Assembly: GCA_026692905.1 (NCBI GenBank)
Contig: JAPLNL010000010.1
Span: 1-48,124 of the forward strand
Direction of reading: 5' to 3'
Length of the DNA stretch: 48,124 nt
Source of the DNA: Planctomycetota bacterium
GTDB lineage: Bacteria; Planctomycetota; Planctomycetia; Pirellulales; Pirellulaceae
Shown: in pieces, positions 8,734 to 17,152 of the stretch
How positions within the stretch are numbered: the stretch's first letter is position 1
How the letters are laid out: the number at the start of each line of letters is the position of its first letter
Notes under the pieces: generated by a model
Database searches by the model: none
The model's input: only the letters and a program-made list of their open reading frames with translations
What the model was told of the DNA's origin: nothing
Program-made: the position numbers and the translations under genes

Positions 8734-8800
8734 TCAGTTATCAGTTATCAGTTATCAGTGGTCAGTGGTGACTTTGGCGATCCACCTTAAGCCTTAAGCC
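8734..8800. repeat. Short direct repeats between hydrolase and sulfatase genes
   Basis: TCAGTTA/TCAGTTATCAG units are repeated three times (8734-8759), followed by GTGGTCAGTGGTGAC. Then TTAAGCC is repeated at about 8787-8800. The tract is low-complexity and non-coding. It forms almost the whole 78-bp spacer between two same-strand genes. Confidence 0.6.
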
Positions 8801-10249
8801 TTACTCCTTACTAACTGCATGTGGCCGAATGCTGTTTCCTTTGCGGTCTGCAAGCTTGTCGCCTAATTCTGTGCGCCATGCTTCCGCCGCCTTTTGGAGT
8901 CTCGCGACCACTTCGGGATTGTCTTGGGCGACGTTTTTGGTTTCGCTCCGATCGTCCTTCATATTGTAGAGTTCTAGGCCGGCTTTTCTTGTCTCGTATT
9001 TGGCTGGGATGCCGCCTGTGCCACCTGATCTGCTGGCCAACGTTCGATACTGGTGTGGCAAGACCAATTTCCAGATGGGATCGCGAATCGCTTGAAGTTC
9101 GTCGTTGGCATAGTAGCATGGCATCGTCTCGTGTGGAGACACCGCTCCGGCTTGGCTAGTCATCAGTGGCAAGATATCGTGCCCATCGATCTTGTGTTTC
9201 GGCAACTCAGCTCCAAGAATCGAAGCGACCGTTGGCACGATGTCGACGGTACATGCAAGTTCGTCGCAGGTTGTGCCAGCTGGAATCTTCGAAGGCCATC
9301 GCATGAGGGTTGGAACTCGAATGCCACCCTCCCAAGCGGTTCCCTTTCCTTCACGGTGCAGGCCTGCTGAGCCAGCGTGATCGCCATACGATAGCCAGGG
9401 GCCGTTGTCGGAAGTGAATATAACGAGCGTCTTTTCGTCGACACCGACTTCTTTCAGCGTGTCTAAGATTTGGCCGACGGACCAATCGACTTCCATAACC
9501 ACATCGCCGAAGAGCCCTGCTCCGCTCTTACCCGCGAACTTGGCGGAGACGTAGAGAGGAACGTGGACCATGGAGTGGGGCAAGTAGACGAGGAACGGTT
9601 GTTCGCGATTTTTTCGAATGAAATCTACTGCTCGTTCGGTGTAGTTGGTGGTCAATTGCGTTTGGTCTTCGCCCGTGACATCTGCGTCGATGATGGTTGT
9701 GTTTTCAATGAGAGGGAGTGGCGGATAGCCCGACTTTGCCTCTGGGTTCGCTGATCGCCTTGCGAGTTCCTCGGGATGATTGGGCCACATATCATTGGAA
9801 TAAGGAAGGCCGTAGTAGGAATCGAATCCGTGATTGGTGGGCAGGAATTTTGGATGGTGTCCCAAGTGCCATTTGCCGATGCAGGTTGTGGCGTAATTCT
9901 TTTGTTTGCAAACTTCTGCCAGAGTCATTTCGGAATGGGAAAGTCCGATGTTGGCGTTTGGTCCAAGAGCCCCTGAGATTCCAACTCGTTCGTGATAGCA
10001 GCCAGTAAGCAACGCGGCTCGCGACGCAGAGCAAACCGCAGAGGACACGTGAAAGTCGGTAAATCTTCGCCCTTCACGAGCCATGCGATCCAAGTTAGGT
10101 GTCGGATAGGACTTGGCACCAAACGGACCGATGTCTGCATATCCCATGTCATCAATGAAGATCACAACAATGTTAGGGAGTTCAGCCGAGATCGCAACGC
10201 GGCAAGGCAAAATGCATAGAAGCAAAAGCAGGCAAAAGGATTTGACCAA
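8801..10249 (-). CDS. Secreted type I (formylglycine) sulfatase
   Basis: This 482-residue arylsulfatase-family enzyme has a signal peptide (MVKSFCLLLLLCILPCRV...SAE). The formylglycine signature CSASRAALLTG (C-x-A-x-R) is at about residues 72-82, so the Cys should be converted by a formylglycine-generating enzyme. Metal-site residues are in IDDMGYADIG near the N terminus and in SDNGPW, and the substrate-binding Lys is in IGKWHLGH. It removes sulfate esters, probably from algal or animal sulfated polysaccharides, in the periplasm or outside the cell. Sulfatases are strongly expanded in marine Planctomycetes. It is divergent from the following serine hydrolase gene with a 140-bp shared upstream region. 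Confidence 0.95.
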   Translation of the reverse strand: MVKSFCLLLLLCILPCRVAISAELPNIVVIFIDDMGYADIGPFGAKSYPTPNLDRMAREGRRFTDFHVSSAVCSASRAALLTGCYHERVGISGALGPNANIGLSHSEMTLAEVCKQKNYATTCIGKWHLGHHPKFLPTNHGFDSYYGLPYSNDMWPNHPEELARRSANPEAKSGYPPLPLIENTTIIDADVTGEDQTQLTTNYTERAVDFIRKNREQPFLVYLPHSMVHVPLYVSAKFAGKSGAGLFGDVVMEVDWSVGQILDTLKEVGVDEKTLVIFTSDNGPWLSYGDHAGSAGLHREGKGTAWEGGIRVPTLMRWPSKIPAGTTCDELACTVDIVPTVASILGAELPKHKIDGHDILPLMTSQAGAVSPHETMPCYYANDELQAIRDPIWKLVLPHQYRTLASRSGGTGGIPAKYETRKAGLELYNMKDDRSETKNVAQDNPEVVARLQKAAEAWRTELGDKLADRKGNSIRPHAVSKE

Positions 10250-10389
10250 GATGGCGTTCCTGTTTTATTCGGTGGAGGAAGGGGGGCTCACTCAATTGAG
10301 AACGGGTGAGCACGACGCGAATTTCGGCTTGTAGTATACTTTAGTCTGGCGAGCGGCTGTTCATTTCAAGTTCCTTTATCGATTTGTCA

Positions 10390-11490
10390 ATGAAATACAC
10401 AATGAAACGCCGAGCCTTTTTAGGATGTGCGATAGGTACTCTTGCGACAAGGCCCTTGTTTGCGATGTTGGACGATCCGTGGAATGAAGCAGGCACCGTT
10501 CTATCGGGAGCGGTGACAAGCGGGCAAATGCGTGCGGCGGTCATCTATGTTCGAGATGGAAATCATTTTTACCAACGGGCGTTTGGTGATGCTACGACGG
10601 TAGATGCGTCGTTTCTTTTGGGCTCGATCACCAAACCGATCGCCGTCGCAGCTGTAATGACTCTGTTCGATCAAGAGAAGTTTGGTCTCGACGATTTCGT
10701 CACGAAGTATGTCCCTGAATTCAAGGGGGATGGAAAAGATCGCGTAACCATCCGGCATCTGCTGACTCATGTTTCGGGCCTGCCCGATCAACTGCCAGAA
10801 AACGCGGACTTGCGAAGGGGCCACGCGCCGCTGGCGGATTTCGTGAAAGGGATTATGCGAGTACCATTGCATTTTAAGCCGGGTGCCCAATATGAGTACT
10901 CGAGCATGGCTATTTTGCTGGCTACCGAGATCGCGCAACGGCTCTCTGGTGTCGAGTTCAAGGAGTTCGTAGACAAGGTTGTTTTACAACCGCTTGGAAT
11001 GCAGCACACGGCATTCGGGATGGGGCGATTGAAGCCAGAGGATACGATGCCGTGTCAGGTTGAATTTGGAGCGATCGAATCGGGAGGAGGCTCGCCGGAC
11101 TCGAAAGGTTGGGATTGGAACAGTCCTTATTGGCGCAATCTCGGAGCCCCGTGGGGTGGCGCTCAAGCATCAGCGTCAGACGTGGGGCGCTTTCTCGAAG
11201 AGTTCTTGCATCCAACGGGTAGGATCTTCCGGCCTGAAGTTGCTCAGCTCATGATTCGGAATCACAACCAGGAGGGACTCGCGTCGCGAGGTTTAGGGCT
11301 AGATGTCGGAATGAACGATGTTGTTACCCATAGTTCGAGTAAGACCTTTGGCCATACAGGCTCAACAGGCACGATCGCTTGGGCGGATCCAGAGCGTGAT
11401 CGGGTTTGTGTTGTTCTGACCACATTGCCTGCGGGCGCGAACAAGGACCATCCTCGCCAACTCGCCTCGGAAAAAGTCTCCCGACCATGA
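10390..11490 (+). CDS. Beta-lactamase-fold serine hydrolase (class C / esterase type), exported
   Basis: This is a penicillin-binding-protein-like serine hydrolase. The nucleophile motif SITK (SxxK) lies near residue 80, Tyr-Ser-Ser (YEYSSMA) replaces the usual YxN, and the third motif is HTGSTG. The start MKRRAFLGCAIGTLATRPLFA suggests an export signal, possibly Tat-like (RR) and with a possible Met at 10402. ATG 10390 is used; TTG 10384 is also possible. Such proteins are esterases, D-amino peptidases or transesterases; real beta-lactamase activity is not implied. The last ~15 residues (after TTLPAG) look unlike the usual C-terminal helix and run into a broken gene, so the end may be altered. 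Confidence 0.88.
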   Translation: MKYTMKRRAFLGCAIGTLATRPLFAMLDDPWNEAGTVLSGAVTSGQMRAAVIYVRDGNHFYQRAFGDATTVDASFLLGSITKPIAVAAVMTLFDQEKFGLDDFVTKYVPEFKGDGKDRVTIRHLLTHVSGLPDQLPENADLRRGHAPLADFVKGIMRVPLHFKPGAQYEYSSMAILLATEIAQRLSGVEFKEFVDKVVLQPLGMQHTAFGMGRLKPEDTMPCQVEFGAIESGGGSPDSKGWDWNSPYWRNLGAPWGGAQASASDVGRFLEEFLHPTGRIFRPEVAQLMIRNHNQEGLASRGLGLDVGMNDVVTHSSSKTFGHTGSTGTIAWADPERDRVCVVLTTLPAGANKDHPRQLASEKVSRP

Positions 11491-11604
11491 ACAACACGAT
11501 GGAATGTTGGATTGGAGGGGAAGTTCGATCCAGAGCGGTTTGATTCCAAAAGGGCATCCAAAAAGATGCAACGTGAAATGGCTAAAGGCAAAGAGGCTGA
11601 TTAG
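11487..11604 (+). pseudogene. Remnant of a pRiA4b ORF-3-like gene (C-terminal end), frameshifted
   Basis: Starting inside the stop codon of the previous gene, one frame reads ...MECWIGG and, after a +1 shift at a G-run (about 11515-11521), the next frame reads KFDPERFD...MAKGKEAD and stops at 11604. The pattern [LW]xGG-x-FDPExFD is typical of the C terminus of plasmid pRiA4b ORF-3-like proteins (PF07929). Only this end is visible, and the shift breaks it, so it is interpreted as a decayed fragment. The identification rests on a short motif. Confidence 0.4.
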
Positions 11605-11731
11605 CCATCAACAAAAATACAAATCCATTCCCGAGTTCGATTGGGCGGCTAAACATGGCTGACGTGCATTTCAGTGTGCTAGAGATCGAAGAAGGGTTTA
11701 CTGTTTTGTGCTTTAGGAAGCCTCCAGCTTT

Positions 11732-11971
11732 TTGATCCACGACAAGCACCCAATTGAAGTCGCTGCTTTGTTGTCCAAAAGGGAAGTCGTCATGGTCGTC
11801 TCCAAGTCACTCAAGCGAGGCTTTGTCATTACCTACGAAGACTTTCTTACCCTATTGCCCGCATCGATGGTCGCAGCAGTCGAGGCAGGTTTTCAGAAGT
11901 TCAAAATGGAGGAAGATTCAGGGTATCATGTCGTCCCACTCACTCCTGATTTCGAAATCGAGATGGAGTGA
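11732..11971 (+). CDS. Small hypothetical protein, possibly the 3' part of a frameshifted gene
   Basis: The frame is open for 79 codons from a TTG. A better start may be ATG 11792 (59 residues), which has AAGGGA six bases upstream. A different frame just before it (11655-11734, starting MADVHFSVLEIEE) ends at exactly the point where this frame begins, so the two may once have been one gene of about 105 residues. The sequence (VVSKSLKRGFVITYEDFLT...GYHVVPLTPDFEIEME) looks protein-like, with acidic residues at the end, but I do not recognise a family. Confidence 0.4.
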   Translation: MIHDKHPIEVAALLSKREVVMVVSKSLKRGFVITYEDFLTLLPASMVAAVEAGFQKFKMEEDSGYHVVPLTPDFEIEME

Positions 11972-12178
11972 TGGGGGGTGAGTTGGTGGGACATCGAAGG
12001 CACTTTAGAACTCCGTCATGAAAATCTTCATCACCAACATCAAATTTTCGCAGCAGGGCTTACGTGCAGATCATGACGCTTCTGATGCCAACATTACAGC
12101 TCTAATTGCTGAAAACCGCAGATGGCAACGACAACTCCCCGATTCCGTAGGCGATTCGGTCGATGATTTCGTAGGTGG

Positions 12179-13465
12179 CTATTGGATCGAAAAATCTCTC
12201 CAAAGTGTGGGACGAGTTGGCTCCGCATCCGAAATCGAGATAGCTTGTTCGACCAATTGCAAGGCCGTTTGCACTTTGGCTTGATCGTCGCAAAGGACGT
12301 CGAGGATGGGCTGTCCTTCGGATAACGCATCGCCGATTTTGCAGTGCATACGAAGACCGACTGAAAAATCGATGGCTTGACCGGCGACCATTCGACCGCC
12401 TCCCATTGCGATGATTGCTTGTCCGAGCAATTGGCCATCGATGGCATTTAAATATCCAGTTGTTTTGGCTAGAAAGGTCTGGCTGCGGCCGAGATGTCGA
12501 GCCGTTGCAAGCGAGCCACCTTGGGATTGCACCATGCGTTCGAATCGGTCCATGGCTGCGCCGTTGTCCAGCAGTTTGCCAAGTCTGTTTCGAGCGTCAT
12601 CGAGGTTTTGTTCACGGTGGGTGCAGATAAGCAATCGGGCTGCGAGTTCGATGGTAAGTTCACGGACATCGACTGGTCCGCCACCTTGGAGGATCGCGAT
12701 CGACTCTTCAACTTCGCAGGCATTGCCGACCATATCGCCGAGAGGTTGTGTCATGTCGGTAATCAAAGCTGTTGTATTGACTCCTGCGAGTTTGCCAATG
12801 CGTATCAGCGAAGCGGCCAGTTCTTCGGCAAGTTTTTCGGTACCCAAAAAGGCACCGCTCCCGAACTTGACATCCAATACCAAAGCATCGAGCGACTCTG
12901 CGATCTTCTTCGACATGATGCTGGCGGTGATCAAGGGGATCGAGGGGACGGTTGCAGTGACGTCGCGGAGTCCATAGAGTTTTTTGTCTGCCGGAACTAA
13001 GGTATCTGTCGCGCCGGTAATCACACATCCAACTTGTTCCAGTTGGCGATGAATTTCGGTTTCGGACAGATTGGTACGGAAGCCATGGATCGCTTCGAGT
13101 TTGTCCAAGGTTCCGCCCGTGATGCCCAAGCCGCGGCCGCTGATCATGGGGACGTGCAATTCGCAGCAAGCCAATAGCGGCGCCAGGATCAGCGAGGTCT
13201 TGTCCCCCAGTCCGCCGGTGGAGTGTTTGTCGACGCGTGGTGAGTCTCCGGCTTGCTGCAATTTCGATCCGCTGGCGATCATGGCATCGGTGAGGTCCGA
13301 AATTTCTCGGTCGCCCATTCCATTCAGATAGATGGCCATCGCGAGAGCGGACATTTGGTAGTCGGGGATGGACCCGCGGGCAAACCCATCGATCATGAAA
13401 TTGATTTCGTCGGTCGAGAGTGGGCGACGATCTCGTTTGTTTGCAATGACAACGGCGGGAATCAT
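12179..13465 (-). CDS. deoA: Thymidine phosphorylase / pyrimidine-nucleoside phosphorylase
   Basis: The enzyme cleaves (deoxy)thymidine or uridine with phosphate, giving free base and (deoxy)ribose-1-phosphate, in cytoplasmic nucleoside salvage. Recognisable are KRDRRPLSTDEINFMI at the N terminus, the phosphate and substrate loop DKHSTGGLGDKTSL, and the family signature SGRGLGITGGTLDKLE. The start at 13465 (MIPAVVIANK) gives 428 residues, the usual family length. The frame extends 22 codons further upstream with no family similarity. It is divergent from the HtrA-like gene, 145 bp apart. Whether it prefers thymidine (DeoA) or any pyrimidine (Pdp) cannot be told from sequence alone. Confidence 0.95.
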   Translation of the reverse strand: MIPAVVIANKRDRRPLSTDEINFMIDGFARGSIPDYQMSALAMAIYLNGMGDREISDLTDAMIASGSKLQQAGDSPRVDKHSTGGLGDKTSLILAPLLACCELHVPMISGRGLGITGGTLDKLEAIHGFRTNLSETEIHRQLEQVGCVITGATDTLVPADKKLYGLRDVTATVPSIPLITASIMSKKIAESLDALVLDVKFGSGAFLGTEKLAEELAASLIRIGKLAGVNTTALITDMTQPLGDMVGNACEVEESIAILQGGGPVDVRELTIELAARLLICTHREQNLDDARNRLGKLLDNGAAMDRFERMVQSQGGSLATARHLGRSQTFLAKTTGYLNAIDGQLLGQAIIAMGGGRMVAGQAIDFSVGLRMHCKIGDALSEGQPILDVLCDDQAKVQTALQLVEQAISISDAEPTRPTLWRDFSIQ

Positions 13466-13610
13466 GTTTGCGTCAACCAAAGCTGCGTGAATGGAGTAAA
13501 ATGACTGGTTCCAATGGGTGGCGACCCACAAATGGTATGATAACCGATTGGTCGCAGCTACCCTTGGTATTGGGGTGACAAATTCGGTGTTAGGAATAGG
13601 TAATCAAATA

Positions 13611-14699
13611 ATGTTTTTTTGCATAAGTCATCGATTGGTCTTTCGCATCGTTGCATGCATTTTCGCTTTTCCGTTTGGATATGGCATTCTATTGGCTCAA
13701 GAGGTTTCCGATGCGGCGAGATTGGGCACGGCAAAGGATCAGGCTCGTGGCTTGGCGTATGCATTCCAATCTGCTTCCGCCAAAATGATGCCGAGCGTCG
13801 TCACTGTGCTCGCAAAGCGTGGGGATGTGGATGAGACACTCGATGAATTGGATTTACTGGAGGAAGATTCTTCGGCCTTCAATATAGGTTCTGGAGTGAT
13901 CATTTCTGCCGATGGTCTGTGCGTCACGAACCACCATGTGATCAAGGGTTCCAAGGGGATACGGGTCAAGCTTGCGGATGGCCGGGAGATGATTGGAAAG
14001 GATGTGTTGTCCGATCCATCGAGCGACATTGCCGTCTTTCGCATTGCGAGCAAGGAGCCGCTGGTAGCTGCGGCGATTGGAGATTCGGATGCGTTAGTGA
14101 TTGGAGACTGGGTGATGACCATAGGCAGCCCATTTGCTTTGGACCAAACAGTTAGCGTGGGTATTATCAGCAGCAAGGGCAGAACGATTCGCGGTTTGCT
14201 GGAGGGGCAACTTTTGCAAACCGATGCGACGATCAATCCGGGCAATTCGGGGGGAGCGTTACTTGACTTGGACGGTGCTCTCGTGGGGATCAACACAGCT
14301 ATTCCAACGACGAGCGGTCAATTTCAAGGAATCGGTTTCGCGATTCCGATGCGAAGGGTTCAGTGGATCTCCAAGGAACTAATTGAATTCGGAAAGGTTC
14401 GACGGGCTAGGCTAGGTCTGACAGTCGAGGTCATTCCACAGTACATCGCTGAGGAGCTCAAGATTCCGGTTCGCGGCGGTGTGCAGCTTACCAAGATGGT
14501 CGCGGACTCGCCTGCGACCAAAGCGGGAATGGAGATCGGGGACGTCATTCTCGAATTGGCGGGGCAGAAAGTGTTTACGCCTGCAGATTTTAAGAGCTTG
14601 GTTGAGCAACTTCCAGCGGACAGGGCTTATCCCATTCGCTTCTTAAGAGACGGAAAACCCTTGACGGTTGAAATCCAGCCCGTTGCGCGCGAAAAATAA
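13611..14699 (+). CDS. HtrA/DegP-like serine protease with one PDZ domain
   Basis: This is an envelope-quality-control type S1C protease. After an N-terminal hydrophobic segment (LVFRIVACIFAFPFGYGILLA, a signal peptide or anchor), the trypsin-like domain shows the catalytic His in CVTNHHVI, Asp in SSDIAVFR and Ser in NPGNSGGAL. One PDZ domain follows (VRRARLGLTVE ... VQLTKMVADSPATKAGMEIGDVI). At 362 residues from this start it matches the DegS-like single-PDZ layout. ATG 13611 is chosen because TAGGAATAGG lies 11 bases upstream and the signal segment follows it; the frame is open from 13518. The DELDLLEEDSS insertion before the catalytic domain is acidic. Confidence 0.92.
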   Translation: MFFCISHRLVFRIVACIFAFPFGYGILLAQEVSDAARLGTAKDQARGLAYAFQSASAKMMPSVVTVLAKRGDVDETLDELDLLEEDSSAFNIGSGVIISADGLCVTNHHVIKGSKGIRVKLADGREMIGKDVLSDPSSDIAVFRIASKEPLVAAAIGDSDALVIGDWVMTIGSPFALDQTVSVGIISSKGRTIRGLLEGQLLQTDATINPGNSGGALLDLDGALVGINTAIPTTSGQFQGIGFAIPMRRVQWISKELIEFGKVRRARLGLTVEVIPQYIAEELKIPVRGGVQLTKMVADSPATKAGMEIGDVILELAGQKVFTPADFKSLVEQLPADRAYPIRFLRDGKPLTVEIQPVAREK

Positions 14700-15090
14700 G
14701 TAGCTGTTATATGACGTTTGCTTTGATTATTTGACCTCATAGATAACGTCGTCTATGTGGGGACTACGTATCTATCGATGTGGCATATACCTCCTCACTG
14801 AACTAATCTGTCTGGGGGAGCTGGTTCGTTTAGGAAAAATAGGAAAATCAGAGAAAATATCCCTGACGATCTTCCCTAATGGCTTCACTTGGCTAAACTC
14901 GTGGTCACAAGAAGCGGTTTGGGAGCGAATGAATTTCTCCCGTTGATGGTTGCTACCACCCATCCAACATCCCTTCTTGCTTAGATCAGCAACAGTGAAT
15001 TACATCCCTCCCCATCTTGTTTGTGGCGGGTTAAGTAAGTGATGTTTTACCTGGCCGTGTGGCCAATTTTTTTTCGTCGAGGAGACTACA
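14700..15090. other. Upstream region of the YTV cell-wall protein gene
   Basis: This 391-bp region has no convincing gene; a 63-codon frame at 14755-14946 has no protein-like pattern. A TTGACC at about 14733 is followed 17 bases later by TATGTG (a weak sigma-70-like pair). GACGTT and AACGTC flank this segment as an inverted repeat. The 3' end holds the terminator-like hairpin and a strong ribosome-binding site described separately. Confidence 0.4.
15052..15074 (+). promoter_or_regulatory. Terminator-like hairpin in the leader of the YTV gene, followed by a strong ribosome-binding site
   Basis: TGGCC (15052-15056), loop GTGT and GGCCA (15061-15065) form a short stem directly followed by eight T residues (15067-15074). 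GAGGAG (15080-15085) then sits about five bases before the ATG at 15091, a good Shine-Dalgarno sequence. A stem plus T-run between promoter and gene could attenuate transcription, or could be a leftover end signal. With only 5 bp the stem is weak. Confidence 0.35.
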
Positions 15091-16977
15091 ATGAAGTTTC
15101 GCCCAGGATTTGCCCTAGGGCTGGCCACAATGTTGTTTGGGGCCGGTAATGTTTTTGCAGGTGATTGCGGTTGCAGCGCGGCTCCAGCCGTAGCTGCCAG
15201 TGCAGACGCTGGCTGTGGTTGTGCAGCCCCACAAGTTAGCTACGTTGAAAAGACCATCATGGTCCCAACGCAAGTTACCGAGATGCGAACTGTCAACAAG
15301 ACAGCGACCAAGATGGAAGCTCGCACTCGTACTTACACCGTTACCAAACAAGTTCCACGTACCGAGACCAAGACCAGCACGACAACCGTGATGGTTCCCA
15401 AGCAAGAAACCAAACAAGTCACTTACACAGTGAACAAGTCGGTTTCGAGTCAAGTCGAAGAGTCGTACCAAGTCAATGTTGCCAAGACGGTAACGGAAGA
15501 AGTTCCCTACACTGTCAACGAAACAATCTACACCGACAAGGTCGAGACGTACAAAGTTCAAGTCCCATCCACCGTTACAGAGCAACAAACCTATCAAGTT
15601 TCGGTTTGCAAGACTGTTCCTGAAGTGCAGACCTACACGGTTCAAGTTCCAACGACTGTCAATGAAACCGTTGACTACACCGTTCAAGTTCCACACTACG
15701 TCGATGTCGTTCAGACCTACAACGTAACTGTGCCTGTAACAACACAAGAACAAGTAGCTTACACGGTTCAAGTTCCTGTTTACACAGACGAACAAGTTCC
15801 TTACACCGTTCAAGTTCCTGTTTACACAGACGAAGTCGTTTCGACCACTGTCAAAGTGCCTTACACCGAACAACGAACCGGCAGCCGCAAGGTTTGCCGT
15901 TCGTTCCCAGTACAAAGCACACGGACCGTAACCAAGGATCTCGGCTCCTACCAAACAGTGACTGAAGAAGTTGCAGTTGCAAGCGGATGTGGCGTTGCTG
16001 CTTCCTCCGGTTGCGGTTGTGCAGCTCCTGCAGCATCGTCCGGTTGTGGATGTGCAGCACCTGCTGCTCCTGCATGCGGTTGTGCAGCCCCAGCCGCTGG
16101 TTGCGGTTGTGCTACTGCTCCAGCTCCTGCGACACGAACGGTTTGCAAGAAGGTTTGGGTTCCAAACGTTGTGACAGAAGAAGTGCCAGTAACAACCATG
16201 CAAAGCCAAATGGTTGACGAGCCTTACACCTACACCGTTTCGCTATGCCGTGACGAAGTTCGTCAAAGCACGGTCAAGAAGGTTGGCTACACGACTGAGA
16301 CCAAGATGCGAACGGTCAAGAAGTGCAGCATGACTACCGAGACCAAGACACGAACCGTGAACAAGGTCAACTACGTTACCGAAGCTCGGACACGAACGGT
16401 TAAGCAGTGCCAAATGAAAGCAGAAACTCGCCAACGAACCGTTAGCAAGACTGTTATGAACACGGAAACTCGCACGCGAACTGTCAATAAGACAGTAAGC
16501 GAAATGGAAACACGAACACGACCCGTTTCCAAGACGGTTATGAACACCGAAGAACGAACACGAACTGTTAAGGTTCCCAGCGTTGTTCAGAAGCAAATGA
16601 CTCGTACCGTGAGCAAAACTGTCTGCACACCAGAAACACGCACACGTATGAAGACTGTCGTCACAAGCGTTCCAGAAACGATGACCAAGGACGTTGTCAC
16701 AACGGTTATGGTTCCAGAACAAAAGACCAGCACGTACAACGTGACTGTCTACGACACTGTTAAAGAAGAGAAGACAGACACCTACAACGTCTGCGTTCCT
16801 TACACAGTTACCGAAGAAGTTGCTGTTACCGTCTGCAAAATGGTTCCACAAACCGTTACCGTTCCTGTTTCGGGTTCGGCAGCTTCCGTTAGCGGCGGAT
16901 GTGCAGCTGCAGCTGCTTCGTCCGGTTGTGGTTGTGCAGCTCCTGCACCAGCCGCTTCAGCCTGCGGATGCAAGTAA
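15091..16977 (+). CDS. YTV-repeat cysteine-rich cell-wall protein
   Basis: This 628-residue exported protein (signal peptide MKFRPGFALGLATMLFGAG.. with cleavage near VFA-GD) consists of many YTV-type repeats. The first half has patterns such as YTVQVPVYTDEQ and YTVNKSV; the second half has TRTVSKTVMNTE-like repeats. The YTV domain (PF07639) is known from Rhodopirellula baltica cell-wall proteins. Cys-Gly-Cys clusters separated by AAPA spacers occur at residues ~26-48, ~300-345 and at the C terminus, and probably form disulfide cross-links. Thr, Val and Lys/Arg are abundant. The gene has its own strong terminator and strong ribosome-binding site, as expected for an abundant structural protein. 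Neighbouring repeats at 15759-15836 are nearly identical at DNA level, showing recent duplication. Confidence 0.93.
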   Translation: MKFRPGFALGLATMLFGAGNVFAGDCGCSAAPAVAASADAGCGCAAPQVSYVEKTIMVPTQVTEMRTVNKTATKMEARTRTYTVTKQVPRTETKTSTTTVMVPKQETKQVTYTVNKSVSSQVEESYQVNVAKTVTEEVPYTVNETIYTDKVETYKVQVPSTVTEQQTYQVSVCKTVPEVQTYTVQVPTTVNETVDYTVQVPHYVDVVQTYNVTVPVTTQEQVAYTVQVPVYTDEQVPYTVQVPVYTDEVVSTTVKVPYTEQRTGSRKVCRSFPVQSTRTVTKDLGSYQTVTEEVAVASGCGVAASSGCGCAAPAASSGCGCAAPAAPACGCAAPAAGCGCATAPAPATRTVCKKVWVPNVVTEEVPVTTMQSQMVDEPYTYTVSLCRDEVRQSTVKKVGYTTETKMRTVKKCSMTTETKTRTVNKVNYVTEARTRTVKQCQMKAETRQRTVSKTVMNTETRTRTVNKTVSEMETRTRPVSKTVMNTEERTRTVKVPSVVQKQMTRTVSKTVCTPETRTRMKTVVTSVPETMTKDVVTTVMVPEQKTSTYNVTVYDTVKEEKTDTYNVCVPYTVTEEVAVTVCKMVPQTVTVPVSGSAASVSGGCAAAAASSGCGCAAPAPAASACGCK

Positions 16978-17045
16978 TTGGTTCGGGCCTGCTAGGCATC
17001 GGACCCTGTCCGTGACCAAAATAGGCCAAGAACTTCGATAAATCT

Positions 17046-17084
17046 AAAACGGCCCGTGCGAGGTAACTTGTACGGGCCGTTTTT
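17046..17084 (+). terminator. Strong intrinsic terminator after the YTV gene
   Basis: AAAACGGCCCGT (17046-17057) pairs perfectly with ACGGGCCGTTTT (17072-17083). The inner bases extend the stem by five more pairs, two of them G-T wobbles, to a GTAA tetraloop (17063-17066). A T-rich tract TTTTTCTTTT follows. It separates the YTV gene from acnA. Confidence 0.92.
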
Positions 17085-17152
17085 CTTTTGACTGACCAAG
17101 CTACAATAGCCTACCGAAATCACCTTCCCCTCACTTTCCTCCAGTGCCTGCT

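Noticed and set aside
12094-12447. Alternative frame extending the deoA 3' end
   Set aside because: The deoA frame already has the normal family length and stops at 12179; the other frame has no conserved pattern.
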